DNA of 64,000 bases from the NCBI GenBank assembly GCA_016647705.1, contig CM028335.1:35292212-35356211 (forward strand), in the 5' to 3' direction. Of this stretch, positions 23,502-36,372 are shown in pieces. The position numbers and the translations under genes were made by a program. Position 1 is the stretch's first letter; each line of letters begins with the position of its first letter. The stretch is from Eucommia ulmoides (lineage: Eukaryota; Streptophyta; Magnoliopsida; Garryales; Eucommiaceae). The notes below the pieces were generated by a model. It did no database searches. It saw only the letters and a list, made by a program, of their open reading frames with translations, and was not told the origin of the DNA.

Positions 23502-24763
23502 AGTATTATGTAATTTCTTAACTGTGTATTAAATTAATACTTTTATGTTTTTATATTTTTGGTGGTCATTAGCCAACAATGCATATGAATACACTATTTT
23601 TTTTTATTGTGAAGTAAGGATATTTATAAATAAATTTCACTTGGTGTATCTATAGGTCGATAAGTACAATAAGATGGATTTGAAAATCTCCGATGTATAG
23701 TCTAGAAAGACTATAGTCATCTCGAAGAACAAATTATAGTCATCTCGAAGAACAAATTAGAAGAATGATAACCCGTGGCATTTACTTGACCAACAAAAGA
23801 GATATTATACTGCTTTCACATGAGTTATTAAGAGATTATCATTATGGAAAGAGGTCAAGTAGATGGCTGCAAAAGTGGACATTAGAAAGCATACGATTTA
23901 CTGCATTGGGAGTTCTTCACTGGAGCCATGAAAGCTTTTGGACTTCCATACAAGTTCATAAAGTGAATCATGGTGATTGTGACTGCTCCAAAATTTTCTC
24001 TCTCGTTGATTATGGAACTTGTGTGATATTTTTCAAGCAAAACACAAACTAGACTAGGTTATCATATATCCCCCACATCCATTTGGTAACTACCTCTCCT
24101 CAGTACTTGGTAACTACCACATGAACCTCTTGTCATAATAAATGAGAGCTCGATACCTTTCCTCAGTGGGAAAAACAAATATGGATGGCAACAAAAAATT
24201 GGCGATTTTTCCTTGTACGATGAACGATAATTTTTATTGAGAAATATACTATTTCAATTCAATAGGAAATCAATTGCATTTTCTCTATTTCTTAAATATT
24301 TTTCAATCTCTTTCTTATACTTTTATTTTTGTTTTTTATTTTTTTCATATTTTCTTTTTCGTTTTCTCTATTTACCCTTGTTCTTCAATTTGTTTGCACA
24401 ATCACCATTACATTATTGGAGATAAGCCATATAGTTGATCTAGTTTTATTATTTTACTCTTTGTTTTTGGCAATATCAAGTATTAATTAATAAAATAGAA
24501 AATTTGAAATGACATGTAGTTGCATGTCAAAAACATTAAAGGAGATTAAAATTAGTAATATCAAAGACACTTGGTAACTTCTATCCAAAACGCTTTTAGC
24601 CGGTTAAAATTGTTAAATTGGAACTTAACGATTAGGTTAGACTAGTTTGTGTAGTGTTTTCTCTATTGTGAATGGTGAACCATAGAATTATTAATGTGGG
24701 ACACTAAAACAACCAAAAGAAGGCTTACTAAGTTAGAGTAAATGCCTGAACGTGATCATACTT
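23502..24763. other. Downstream flank of the cyclase gene
   Basis: Presumed 3' UTR then intergenic DNA. Includes a 23-base direct repeat pair at about 23716-23760 (tagtcatctcgaagaacaaa seen twice). A 95-codon ORF at 23765-24052 resembles no family I know and I do not treat it as a gene. T-rich from 24290 to 24370. Confidence 0.6.
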
Positions 24764-25790
24764 TGTGTTAGCCCATAGATCTACCCAATTATATTAAGCC
24801 TAGTCAATTTTATCTAATTAATTGTGGAAGCATTTAAACTACGCACACACAAAGAGATAAGGATAAAGACAAGTGACACTAGAAACTTTATTAGTACGGA
24901 AAGCTACTCTGACTTACGTTTATTATCCTGAGCTCTCATAGAGAATTCAATCCACTAAACCCTTATGATTGTCTTACCGGGTGAGAATCAAACCTGAACA
25001 ATCCTAATTGAGTAAATCCACTTTATACTCAATCACACTCTCACCTAAATCAGTTATATTTAGGTAAGAGTAATAACCTAACACAAATACAAAACAAAAT
25101 TCTTTGTTTTCTCACAAAGAGCTTATATCAGCAATGATAAACTCAATTGACAACATGAACTACGTGAAAGAAGCGTTCAAGATTCAACAAATAATCAATT
25201 CAATAATTGTGTACTTATAGACCATAGTGGAGCAGAAAATCACATATACTAGATATATCAAATCATTTTTAACTTTGGGAAATATTCTCAATAATCAATT
25301 TCAAAAAGTTCTTTTTTTAAAAAAATAATTTTATCAAATTCCAATTTGATTTTAGAAATATGCTCAAGATTCAATGATTATAATAAACTAACTAAGCACA
25401 ATTTTGAGCCGAGAAATTTATCATAGAGAGAACTATTACTTAAACCTGAAAGATCTTACCAAAAATCTCCGTCGAATTATTTGAATTTTAATCTTAGAAC
25501 TCGGTTTCAAATGATCTTCAAAGAGTTTTCCCATAGAACAACTTTCACCAAAATCTTCAAGAAATCTCCATAGAATTATTTAAATTGTAATCTTAGAACT
25601 CGGTTTCAAATGATCTTCAAAGAGCTTTCCCATAGAACAACTTTCACCAAAATCTTCAAGAATGTGTAGAAAATTTCCACATAAGTTTTATGCTACACTT
25701 TCTATCTCTTTTTTGATGTTGATGTCTCTTTTTATTTCTTTCAAAAATTTTAAACTTTGAAGATCAAAAAATCTTTCAAAATAGGACAAA
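24764..25790 (-). repeat. Copy 2 (partial) of the long-LTR-like dispersed repeat
   Basis: Shares ordered blocks with copies 3 and 4: an acacaa...agataag block, cggaaagcta, ctgagctctcatagag with ccactaaacccttatgatt, and a ggtgagaatcaaacc block. It contains a local direct duplication at about 25470-25560 and 25565-25660 (tcggtttcaaatgatcttca twice). Shorter than the 2.2-kb full copies. Confidence 0.5.
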
Positions 25791-26178
25791 TTACAATTTT
25801 GATCCTCGTATTTGCACGTATTTTTCTATTTGAACCTCCAATTTTTATTTTTATTGTTGTCAAAGTGACTCTCCTATTTGCACATGATTTTTTATTTGCC
25901 CTTCCTTAAAAAATAGGGGTTAACTATGACGAATTTTCATCATGTGACTTGCACATGATGTCTTTGAGGGGTAGAAAAGTAAAATTTTTTTCCCTTTGTT
26001 TTTCTTCTTTTTTTTCTTCTTTTCTTCTTCTTTCTCCATTTCTTCATGTCGCCGGTATTCTTTAGTTCTTCATTTCGCTCTCCTCCAGGGTGTACTACTT
26101 CTATGTTATCGGATCCCCCATAATCAATCTCGACTGCACAATGGAGAAAAACACGTCATCCTCCCTTCAAAATTCACA

Positions 26179-26209
<31 letters not shown>

Positions 26210-26301
26210 AAATTCTAACAAAATCTTCTCTCTCTAGAACCCATTTCCATGGCGACCCAAGAGGTAATACAAAGAAATGTAGACGCTAGCACCAGCAAAC
26301 T
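25791..26301 (+). other. Pyrimidine-rich leader and candidate first exon of an unknown host gene
   Basis: A T/C-rich stretch with a (TC)n tract at 26179-26205 leads to ATG at 26249 in a good context (ccATGGCG). The following frame reads MATQEVIQRNVDASTSK up to the LTR insertion at 26302; the gag|gtaata at 26261 could alternatively be a splice donor. After the LTR element the sequence resumes at 33589. If this is a gene, it was split by the 7.3-kb element. No family recognised. Confidence 0.25.
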
Positions 26302-26763
26302 TGTTGGAAATTTTTTTGTGGGCTAACATTAATTAAATAAATTGTTTTACAAAAACGAGTTAATAGATAATCTATTATATAACCAGCCCAAATAATCAGT
26401 GATCATATTTTGATTTGGGTTGTGACATCTTTTATGTAGAAATCCAATTAAGTGGCAACTGTAGATTTTTGGTTTCATTGAAACTTGTTATGGGAGGGTC
26501 CAATGAGAAACCCTAATATAAATAATTAGGTCTCCTCCCTAGTCTAGATTAAGGGTTTCTTCCCATTGAGAGCTGCCACCACAAAATCTAGATTATAGAG
26601 AGGAAGATCTAGTTAGTAATCTGCTATGACAATTCAATCTCTTGCGATGATCCAAACATGTATGTATTCGATTACCGTTCTTTATTGTTCTGTTCTAATA
26701 ATCATATATGTTTTAGATTAGTGTTCAATTCCATTTTATTGTAATTATGAGATATAATCAACA
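26302..26763 (+). repeat. 5' LTR of the LARD-like element
   Basis: 462 bp; begins TGTTGGAAATTTTTTTGTGGG and ends GATATAATCAACA. Contains a tataaccagcccaaataatc block and a taatataaataatt TATA-like stretch, both shared with the 3' LTR. Confidence 0.88.
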
Positions 26764-27402
26764 TGTAGTATCGGAACCTAAGTACATGATTTAGGATCGA
26801 TAATTATTTTTTAGAAACTTTCTTTTATTTTCTGTTTTTAAACAAAACAGAAACTTGCAGGCATGATTTTATGTGTTTTTTCGTTTTGATTAACTGTGAA
26901 ATCTTAGGGATTTTATTCCTATTATTTCAAGATTTAATTTGATATATTATACATGCTATTTGGTTGCATAATCAGAGAGTATTTCATCGTTGAATTTTCA
27001 GCTTCGAAACCCTAGTAAAACTAAGATTCGTTTTTAAAATCGAGAAATATTGGCGTGTTTTTGGTTCAATTAAATGTTGTAGAAATATTTAAAATTAGTA
27101 TTAGGCTGAAACCCATTTAAGATTTGGTGAAAATAAAGGTTAATACCGAGTTGTAGGTTTTGGCCGTGGAGGAGAGAAAAACCGCAACTTGTTCTTCGTG
27201 TTTGGTGATGATTCTCTAATTTTTACTTCAATTTATTGTTATAGACGTGTTATAAATACATAAATATACATAAACCCACAAAAGGATTAAAAAAAAATGA
27301 TAGCTTTTTATGGATTTAAAGGACCGGGTCGAAACCGAGTCTCGTGACTTGGTTCAGACCCGGCTAGATGTTGAAAACAACCTCTAGCATAGGTCCAAAA
27401 CT

Positions 27403-27429
27403 CCCCACATGCGGGCTAGGCATGTGGGG
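27403..27429. repeat. 10-bp perfect hairpin in the LARD interior
   Basis: CCCCACATGC, seven-base loop gggctag, GCATGTGGGG. It lies in a locally GC-rich patch of the 5' internal region, a place where packaging or dimerisation structures of retroelements often sit; function inferred only from position. Confidence 0.8.
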
Positions 27430-30400
27430 GCGTGTGAACCCTTTACCGAGATCCGTTTTGGGTCCCTTTTTTCTGTGCATTTGTTTTTCTGTTATCTAAT
27501 TTTCTATAAAATTTATTTTATTTTTTAAGGATTAAAAATAATTTTTAGTTAATTATAACTTATTATGTGATTTAATTAGCTTAAAATTATTTTTAGACAT
27601 GATTTTCTGTTGAAAATTTTACAAAAATTATGTTGGTTGATTTGGAATAGGATTCCAGTACTCGCTCTTCCTAGATTAAAATTTATTGATGTTTATTCTC
27701 CTAATTAGTTTAATTCACATAAAACTAGTTTAATAGATTTAGTTGTTCCTATGGAGATTCTATCAACTTCGTAAATTAATTCAGTCCGATTTGTTAATTT
27801 GGAATAATATAGTCGAACTCGTGCTTTCCTCGAATTTATAGTTTTTTTAGTTCATGGCTTGTCAATGTGTTTCAAGTTCTTTGTCTTTTCCATCTCTTGC
27901 TTCACCCAATCAATAGAAATTCGGTTCCGTTAAGCCCTTAATTTTGATTTAGGAAGCGATGCTAGGATTTTTACCCTAAGGTGAGACCTTATGGTGTAGC
28001 GTGTGTAACAAGATTGAGACTTGCGAGCCAACAACTCGTTGATTCACAAAGAATACCGAGAACTTGAGATGAAGGATTGAGAAAAACATCAATGTTTTAT
28101 TCAAACAAAAAATGTGTAGCCGTCAAGAGACCTTACACAACATATATAAAGAAAAACCCTACAAACAAAAATTATAGAAATTGCGAAAAGGTTATAAAAT
28201 TATCGCGTAAAGAGAAAAAATGTCATTTTGACTCTCGAAACGTTAGAATTTGGCTAAAATCACGTCCGGTGTCGAGCCTAGTCCGGGAGTTTTGCTCAAA
28301 AGGTCGTTTCCACCCAAAAAAATGATATTTTTTGTCGAAAATAGCCACAGTTGACTTTCTGGTCAAACCTTGCCTTTTTGGACCTTTTGGGCCTTAGGGT
28401 GCTCTCTTTGGGCCATGAAATCTCACTCCTGTTGTACTGCATCACCTTGATGATTATAAGGGTGGAAGTAGAAGAGACAATTTCTCTGATTCCCTTCTTC
28501 TCTCTGTCTTCTTTGCCGTTGACGGTCAAAACTGATGATTCTTTGTTGAATGGACTCCGATTTTGGCTTCGTCTCACATCACGGCATTGGAGATTGTGTT
28601 CCTAAGGCGGACAAGAAGAAGGATTTGCAACCTTCAATGGTTTCGAAGACAGAGCGACACAAGGGAGACGAAGATAGGGTTTTGATTTTGTCCCTGAAAT
28701 TTGGCATTAAAACTATAAAAGGTTTTAACACTTTGTACCCGGAAAATTTAACTAGAATCTCACTTGGTCCAAGTAGTTTCAATTTCAACATATATGATGT
28801 CTTATTATCTTTATATATTATTTTCTGAAGTGCAATGAAATGAAACTAGTCAAAAGGGTTAATTACACAATTAACTCCTAAAGTTTAGAGGTTGTATAAA
28901 TTTAATTTTTCTTATACATGTTGCGAATGGTATGCAATTTAGTGTAGATTAAGAATTATACACTAATTACAGCACGATGCTAAATCTATCTTAGATTTTT
29001 TTATGGTGATTGATACTTCAATTTGTAGAGTTTATTAGAAATCGCAATTAGTAGTGGGAAGAAGGTTTGGAGGTCTTTTGGAATTAGAGTGATTGGCTAG
29101 ATGATTACAGTTACTTAAATTAAGCAGATCGTGCCCACTAGAGTTGATGGTTTGCAGAAGCAAATGGATCTCGTTGCCTACTAGCAAAAATAAATGCCTA
29201 ACGATTATGTACTCAATTTCTATCGCATGAGATGGATATTTTGAATTTTGATTCATGTGAAAGTATTCTACTAAAAATTGATTTTCGTCAACTGATCCTC
29301 ACAAGCCTCTTATTTTCCATCCCCCTCGGAGGAGACTAGACTATTGTTTCTAAATAATAGCATCAATAACAATGAAAAGAAGATGAATCAATAAACAAAC
29401 ATTAGTGGTGACTTTTTGATGAGGCTTGAAACTAGATCTTTTGTTCATTATTCGGCATATAGTACAATATTAAAGGTAATGGTGTATTGTGAATAAATGC
29501 TTGAATTGGGAATATGATCTTGAAATCTTAACTTTAGTATCCATTAGTAGGATTTAGGTGTTAAGTTTGAATGGATCATGAGAGGCCAAATTTTAGTAGG
29601 CCAAATCAATGTGTAAAACTAGTTTTCACGCATTTGCGTAAGGTTACACAATTTAAAAAAAAAGAAAAAAAAAAAAAAAAGACCTCTATTTTATGTAATT
29701 AATATTAATTAAATTGGCAAGTTTTTAACATTCCATTAAGATAAGATTTCTACAATTCTCTATCCTTAACTTTTTCATCAATACATATAAAGTTTTGATC
29801 ATTGTATGAGTAATATTAGTCAGTCTCTTGACAGTTTCTATTGCTTTAAATAAGTTGAAGTACATAAATGTTTCTTTTAATAAAATCATTTGATAAAGTG
29901 TGTATTGTTGAAAGGGTCAAGTAAGGAAAATGAATCTTTAGCATATTTAATTCGACACATTGATGTTGGGCTTCTGAAAACCGTTCGCAATGGTTTGTGA
30001 AGTCCACCCTACGTGTGAGAAGAGTGTGTTGAATCTCACATTATTTATATATTTTTTGTCTTTCTGAAATATTTACATGATAAGTAACTTGAGAGAATTA
30101 TATCCTTATTTTGTTTTGATAATCTGATGGAAGCTGAATTGAATAGAGCATTGTTGAGAAGTGGTCGTAGATAAGATAATCACATGTATGATATATATTC
30201 ATGATTTTTAGTGGGTTTAAGTATGATATTAATAACCAATTTGGTTATTATTACACCTTCCATCAACGAAAATGAGTTCATTTATTTTTCGATTTTGAGC
30301 TATGTTTGGGGCAATATATTTTTGTATTTTGGAATAGAAGAAAAGCACCGAGTTATTTTTGCATGGGTTTCTTCTCTTATTATCTGGGTCTTAAAGTATT

Positions 30401-30909
30401 TAATAGGCCATATATATATATTCTAATGAGCTTGTTTGGCCATTAATTATTTATTAATAAACAAGTCTGATGGAATTACTAATATAGATAAATTATTTAT
30501 GAATATATGAAAAGGCCTTGAATTGGAAATACTATCACACTGATTAGAATATTTTGGTAGGAATCCAGGTTTGAACTCATTATATAGATATTGATTTTAG
30601 GTTTGGGTCTATATAATATCTTAGCCAACTGGACTTTTTTAACTACAACTTTCGGCCTTTGAGGTTCATATTAAGGAGCCTATAAAATACTAATTATGAT
30701 TAATTATAGTTTTTCAATTTTCAAACCCTTAATTTTTTATTTATTTTTATATAGAGTCTGATTAAATAATTAGTTTCAGATTGTAGTAAAATTGTTGTTC
30801 AAATTCTTACAACTATAATTGATCGTTGATAACTGAAAGCACATTTTGTAACGTATTTCATCTTATTTTGATCATATGCATATATGTCGCTAATATACAT
30901 TGTTGTGGT

Positions 30910-31475
30910 TGGGTAATATTGTTTAATTTTTTTCATTTTAGAACAGTTACTTGTGAATTGTTGAGGTTATTTTACCAAAGTGATTTAACCAATATAGTTT
31001 GCAAGTTTTCGAGTTCCTATTTTGTTGATGAAAGTTTTTTAAATTTATTTGTACATTCACCTGCCCAAAATGAGTTATTGTGCAGATTAATTTAATTATT
31101 GAGTAATATAGTTTAATTTTCCTAATTTGGAACGTTTGTTTATGAATTGTTGAGGTTATTTTACCAAAGTGATTTAACCAATATAGTTTTCAAATTTTTG
31201 AGTTACTATTTTATTGATGAAAAAATTTAAGATTAATTTATACATTCACCTGCCCAAAGAGGGTTATTATGTGGATTAATTTAATTGTTGGAAAATATAG
31301 TTTAATTTTCTCAATTTAGAACGTTTACTTGTGAATTGTTGAGATTATTTTACCAAAATGATTTAACCAACATAATTTGCAAGTTTTCGAGTTCCTATTT
31401 TGTTGATGAAATTTTTTTAGATTAATTTGTACATTTATATGCCTAAATGGGATTATTGTGCAAATTAATTTAATT
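30910..31475. repeat. 189-bp tandem repeat, three copies
   Basis: The block ttgaggttattttaccaaag starts at 30961 and 31150 and its variant at 31339, a constant spacing of 189. Each unit also carries atttaaccaatatag..., gagttcctattttgttgatg and an acattcacctgcccaaa block. Non-coding. Confidence 0.88.
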
Positions 31476-31639
31476 ACTTGAGGATATTATGTGAGATAAA
31501 TGATTTGATAAATTTGTTTGCCCAAAGAGAATGAATTTTGAAAGATTATTTGTTTCATTATATTTTAAATGAAATATATAGATTTGAAGGTCAATCTACC
31601 CAAAAAGGATAAATTTTTAAATCTGTAAATTTTTCTTAT

Positions 31640-32430
31640 TTTATTGATACTCATGATTAAAGAATAATTATTTATTGTAAACTCTGCCCAAATAGAAGTT
31701 TATGATAACACAATTGATTCTTATATTGTATTATCTATACTTAATTGAACATTTTGCTTATTACCCATAATTGATCTAGTTGCAATTTTTTATGAAAATA
31801 ATTTATTTTTGTTGTGAACAACGTCACCATGAAATTCTAAATTGATTCTTTAATTTAGTGAGAGTCTCTATAAAAAATTTATTCCGATGATTGTGTCGTG
31901 TAAGCATTGATCACTATTGCTATAAAGTTTTACTTATTTTGTTGATATTCATACTTACAGAATAATTGTTTATTGTAAACTCTACCCAAATGGGAGTTTA
32001 TGATGACATAATTGATTCTTATATTGTGTCGCTTATACTTATTTGAACATTTTGATTCTCTGGTTTAGTAAACGTTTTCTTGTATTTTTCTTTAATTCTA
32101 TGATATGTTGTGACTCTATTATTATGCGTTTTGCAAAATTGAATTATATTTGATCATCATCATTATTGTATATTGTATTGTATTGTTGCATATCATATTA
32201 TTTAAATTGATTATACCAAACCAAGATTTAAGACTCATAGCGTTCAAGGAACATATTGTGAATATGGGTGCTATTGAATCTTTTGATTCTCTGGCTTAGT
32301 GGGAGTTTTTGTATTTTTCTTTATTTCGATGATTACGTTGTGACCACTATTGTTATGCATTTTTCAAAATTGAAATCTATTTGATGATCATCATTATTGC
32401 AAATTATATTATTTCATATCATATTATTTG
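31640..32430. repeat. Two further duplicated blocks in the LARD interior
   Basis: A ~120-bp block (tattgtaaactctgcccaaat...ttatattgt) recurs near 31640-31760 and 31930-32060. A ~130-bp block (gattctctgg.ttagt...gatcatcatcattattg) recurs near 32050-32180 and 32286-32415. Imperfect; likely produced by template slippage or recombination. Confidence 0.7.
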
Positions 32431-32569
32431 AATTGACTATACAATATGGTATCTTAAGATATTGTGCCTTAAAAATTATAGTTGTATACTTTTGGTTGTC
32501 ACAAATCACTATTTTGAGATCTTCTGATATATTGTTAATGACAGATGACTTATTATAGTCAAACAATTT

Positions 32570-32805
32570 CATATTGCTGAGAAATTGCAGCAATTTCATT
32601 TTGTTGAGAAACTGCAATTAACAATTTCGTTTTGTTAGGAAATTGCAGCAGTTTCATTTTATTGAGAAACTGCAATTAGCAATTTCATTTTGTTAAGAAA
32701 TTGTAGCAGTTTCATTTTGTTGAGAAACTGAAATTAGCAATTTTATTTTATAGAGAAATTATAATTACAATTTCATTTTGTTGAGAAATTGTAATGAGAA
32801 CTGAT
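32570..32805. repeat. ~30-bp minisatellite built on aatttcattttgttgagaaa
   Basis: About eight units alternating caatttcattttgttgag and aaactgcaattagc / aaattgcagcag variants, giving a 60-bp higher-order period. Adjacent arms such as gaaattgc...gcaatttc are inverted and could pair. Confidence 0.85.
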
Positions 32806-33125
32806 AAGAAACAATACATATAGATAATGCTCACATGTTGACATTGGTTTCCTACTACGTTACTGGGCTTACGATCCTTATCAATATGGTTGTAAGTATT
32901 TGTGAGTATGAATGGTCTTATGTTTATTAAGATTAACATATAGATCATCATAATTCAATATTAAGATCATGTTGGACCAGATAAGTTTATCAAGATACTA
33001 CTTATGGATTATCATTTCTTTAAAAAAATGTGTACCCACACAAAAATAAAAGATTTCTGCTATTAACCCGATAATCTTGTTTTCAAAATTGAATATATTC
33101 AATTAATGTAGCCCAAGTAGGAGAA

Positions 33126-33588
33126 TGTTGGAAAAAAAATTGTGGGCTAACATGAATTGAAAAAATTATTCTTAAAAAACGAGTTAATGGATAGTCTATT
33201 ATATAACCAGCCCAAATAATCAGTGATCATATTTTGATTTGGGTTGTGACATCTTTTATGTAGAAGTCCAGTTAAGTGACAAGTGTAGGTTTTGGGTTTC
33301 GTTGAAACCTGTTATGGGAGGGCCCAACGAGAAAGTCTAATATAAATAACTAGATCCCCTCCCTAGTCTAAATTAAGGGTTTCTTCCCATTGAGAGCCGC
33401 TACTACGAAATTTAGATCATAGGGAGAAAGATATAGTTAGTAATTCACTGTGACAGATTCAATCTCCTGCGATGACCCAAACTGGTATGTATTTGATTAT
33501 TGTTCTTTATTGTTTTGTCCTAATAATAATATATGCTTTAGATTAATGTTCAATTCTGTTTTATTGTGATTATGAAATATAATCAACA
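33126..33588 (+). repeat. 3' LTR of the LARD-like element
   Basis: 463 bp, aligned throughout with 26302-26763 with scattered substitutions, mostly transitions. Ends aaatataatcaaca. Confidence 0.88.
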
Positions 33589-34440
33589 AAACCACCAACT
33601 AGAACATATCGAGAAGACCAAACAAGCGAGTTGCCATGGCGAAACGCGTCCAACGATCACTGGCAGTTGTTGACTTCATTCTTTTCTCTCTAACACTGGC
33701 CAACGTTGTTTTTGTCTGACAAAAGATTATAGCAAGGAAAAAATGGATTTTCGGCATTGAAAGATGGATAGATGTAGGTTCTCAACCGGATGTCATTGAT
33801 TTTTATTTTTATTTTTGCTTCATCTCTCTCAATAACAATGCTTTTTACCATCTAGGTATTCCATAAATTATTAGTGGGTTTTAGAAAATGAAAAGAGAGA
33901 GAGAAGTTACATTCTAGTTTTTGATATTTTCTGAGTTTAGACTTCTAGAAATAGTCTTCTATCTCCGGGTATGAATTTTGAAGGTGAATTAACATGTATT
34001 TTTTGTTTGAGTTTTTAAGACATGGGTAGGTGTTATTTAGCTTCAAATTGGACAATGGTATTTGTTTGTTTTTTTTTTTTTTTTTTTTTTTTTTTCAGCT
34101 TAAGATTTGATTGGTATAAAGGGTAAATATGATTAAACTATTATTTGCTCCAGTAGGATATATGTCTTTTTTCTTGTTAGAATTGTTATCAAAGTCTAGA
34201 GAAAAACATAAATCGATCTTCTTTGTTCACATTTTTATTGAGTTATATGTGTCCTAAAAGTATGTATCCATTGAGTTGTATCTAATTCATTTTCAACATC
34301 TTAATTCGTTTTACACCACTAATTCCTTTTCAACATTTTTTTAATGACAAGCGAAATCTATAAATAATACTAAAAATATTATTTTTAAAAATTAAACAAT
34401 TTATTATGAGTAGCGAGTACCATAACCCAAGTTTAGAGCG
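33589..34440. other. Flank right of the LARD-like element
   Basis: Continues the unit interrupted at 26301. A short ATG frame at 33636-33719 is not recognised. Contains a 27-T run at 34069-34095. Nothing else supportable. Confidence 0.5.
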
Positions 34441-35654
34441 GTCGCAAACCCGCTCTGATACCACCTTTAACGACTTGGTTTCCTAGGGTCGCCACTAGGT
34501 TTTTTCCCTCGGAAAAGTATCCACTGAAACCGAATTACCAATATTTCATTTTATAAAAATCGGATCAATTTTACATACGATGACGATAATTAGAATTATC
34601 GAGTTTAAGTTTTACAATGCAACGACGATATTTATAATAATCGAGTTTTTTGATGTATCAGATTATCAAGTCAATTTTACTACTGTAAATAAAATTTTCA
34701 TTTATTATTGATCCAATTAAAAAATATATATAATTAGAAAAGCAACCATAAATTTAATTATAACTTATTAATAAATTTCCAATGCAATTATAATTTTTTT
34801 TAAACAGTGGCTTCCAAATTGTAATACTAATAAATGGCCAGGTGAGACGTAATTTATTATAAATTGATTCAGTAATAATTAAGTAATTGTCCTACCAAAA
34901 TCACAAATTTATTTGGCTTGGGATATGGAATAATAATTCACGTAATACGGAATTCTCAATAAATACATGATTACGGAATTTATAATGAGATCGCAGGGTT
35001 GCCCACGGGGTTTCTCCCCAAGGAGAATTAAACTATCCCGAACGACCAATATTTTATTATTCATAAATAGAGATTTTTTTTTTACAATGCAACGGTGACG
35101 AGTAATCAATAATTCGCTTTATAAAAATATTTTATTTTATAATGCAGAATCGATAATTATAATTATCAAATTTATAATTTATCGATTAATCGAATCGACT
35201 TTACAATGGTGAATAATAAATACAACTATTACAAATTAAATAGAAATTCTTGTTGCCTTTTCAATCTCACCGGCCCTGTAATCAAAATTGTGGGGTTGTG
35301 AGCCAACGCTCAATAGAATTTCAACCCTTCTAATACGTGTATTTAATTAATACGACAAGTAATACACATAGGCAGGATTTTCACATAATTTTCACATAAT
35401 CCTAATTATCTCATAAAATTTAACAGTTAAAAAAATGCAACCACCATAATAATAAAAATCTCACAATAGAGAAATTAAATACATATATTATAAGAGTTAG
35501 AAATTCTACCTAAAATCTGAAGCCAAAATCCAACCGGATTAATTTTTCATGCTTAAAACATTCGAAAGATATCATGTTCTAACCTTTCATATATTTATGC
35601 ATAAATCTATATATAATCTTGTCTCTGTTGATCCACTTACCACCTATATATTGG

Positions 35655-35729
<75 letters not shown>

Positions 35730-35730
35730 T
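35655..35730. repeat. (ATT)n followed by (AAT)n microsatellite
   Basis: About a dozen ATT units run straight into about a dozen AAT units, so the whole tract is self-complementary. A second (ATT)n tract follows at 35801-35862. Confidence 0.95.
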
Positions 35731-35800
35731 ACGTGTCATTATTTATGTTAAGTGAGTTGTGCTATCTTCTTAATATCAAGACAACACAATTCAACTTATA

Positions 35801-35861
<61 letters not shown>

Positions 35862-35862
35862 T
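35801..35862. repeat. (ATT)n microsatellite
   Basis: About 20 units of the same trinucleotide as the adjacent tract. Confidence 0.95.
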
Positions 35863-36222
35863 AAGATCCTCTTAAAATAAAGAAAATATTAATTATATTT
35901 CAAAACTCTTAAAAAAATATAACACAATATTCCCAAAACTTTTAAATGTCAAATTAAAATTAATATTTAACTCCCAAAATAAATTATAAAATATAATTTA
36001 TACCATAAATTTATAAAACACTCCCCAAAAATATTAAACCTATATAAAATAATCTTTTCAAAAATATAATTTTTTTGGATATTACAACTATAGCTACTAC
36101 TGGTCAGCAACACCTAATAATAGTTTATATATAGACAGATATGTAAATATGCAAGCTATACTAAATAAAATATAACTAAGACTAAGTTGTTTAGATATAC
36201 GATCAAAGCCGCACGTGGGTTG

Positions 36223-36372
36223 CCTACGTATCTCAAATGAGAATCAGGTCATCATGTAGTTCGTTCTAGTTTGGGAAAAGACATGGTTTATTATGAGAGG
36301 TATGACCGAACCATTATGGGTTCCCTACGCACTTTTGGTGGTTACTAAAGATTAGGTTAGACGTTATGTTTG
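36223..36372. repeat. Two ACGTA-hairpin modules (LTR copies)
   Basis: 36223-36261: outer arms CCTACGTA / ATGTAG, inner stem TCTCA-aa-TGAGA, then constant ATCAGGTC. About 36325-36372: degenerate copy with CCTACGC, inner CTTT/AAAG, and TTAGGTT in place of the constant box. Each is preceded by a small ACC..GGT arm pair. Confidence 0.75.

Larger units (their letters stand above)
26302..33588 (+). mobile_element. Non-coding LTR retroelement (LARD-like), 7.3 kb
   Basis: Direct LTRs at 26302-26763 and 33126-33588, both TGTTGG...ATCAACA and highly similar. Just after the 5' LTR comes a PBS-like tgtagtatcggaacctaag; just before the 3' LTR a polypurine-like aagtaggagaa. Flanks are aaact (26297-26301) and aaacc (33589-33593), a near-perfect 5-bp TSD. 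The 6.4-kb interior has no gag, pol or long ORF and is rich in tandem repeats, fitting a large retrotransposon derivative moved in trans. End motifs and PPT look copia-like. Confidence 0.8.
34440..36180 (-). other. AT-rich repeat block with PBS-like motif, possibly LTR of the Tat-like element
   Basis: ctctgatacca at about 34454-34464 is the complement of TGGTATCAGAG. Next to it the - strand reads GTGGCGACCCTAGG, reminiscent of the GGCGACTCC leader of Tat-type elements. Two related ~530-bp units start near 34480 and 34990 (gtcgccactaggtttttt / ttgcccacggggtttctccc, then a ccaatatttcatt/ccaatattttatt block). Assignment to the element at 36180-61030 is uncertain. Confidence 0.35.

Noticed and set aside
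23765-24052. 95-codon ORF downstream of the cyclase
   Set aside because: No recognisable domain, no splice context, and such lengths arise by chance in this sequence.
35549-35864. Overlapping ORFs rich in Ile/Tyr/Asn
   Set aside because: They are translations of the ATT/AAT microsatellites, not genes.
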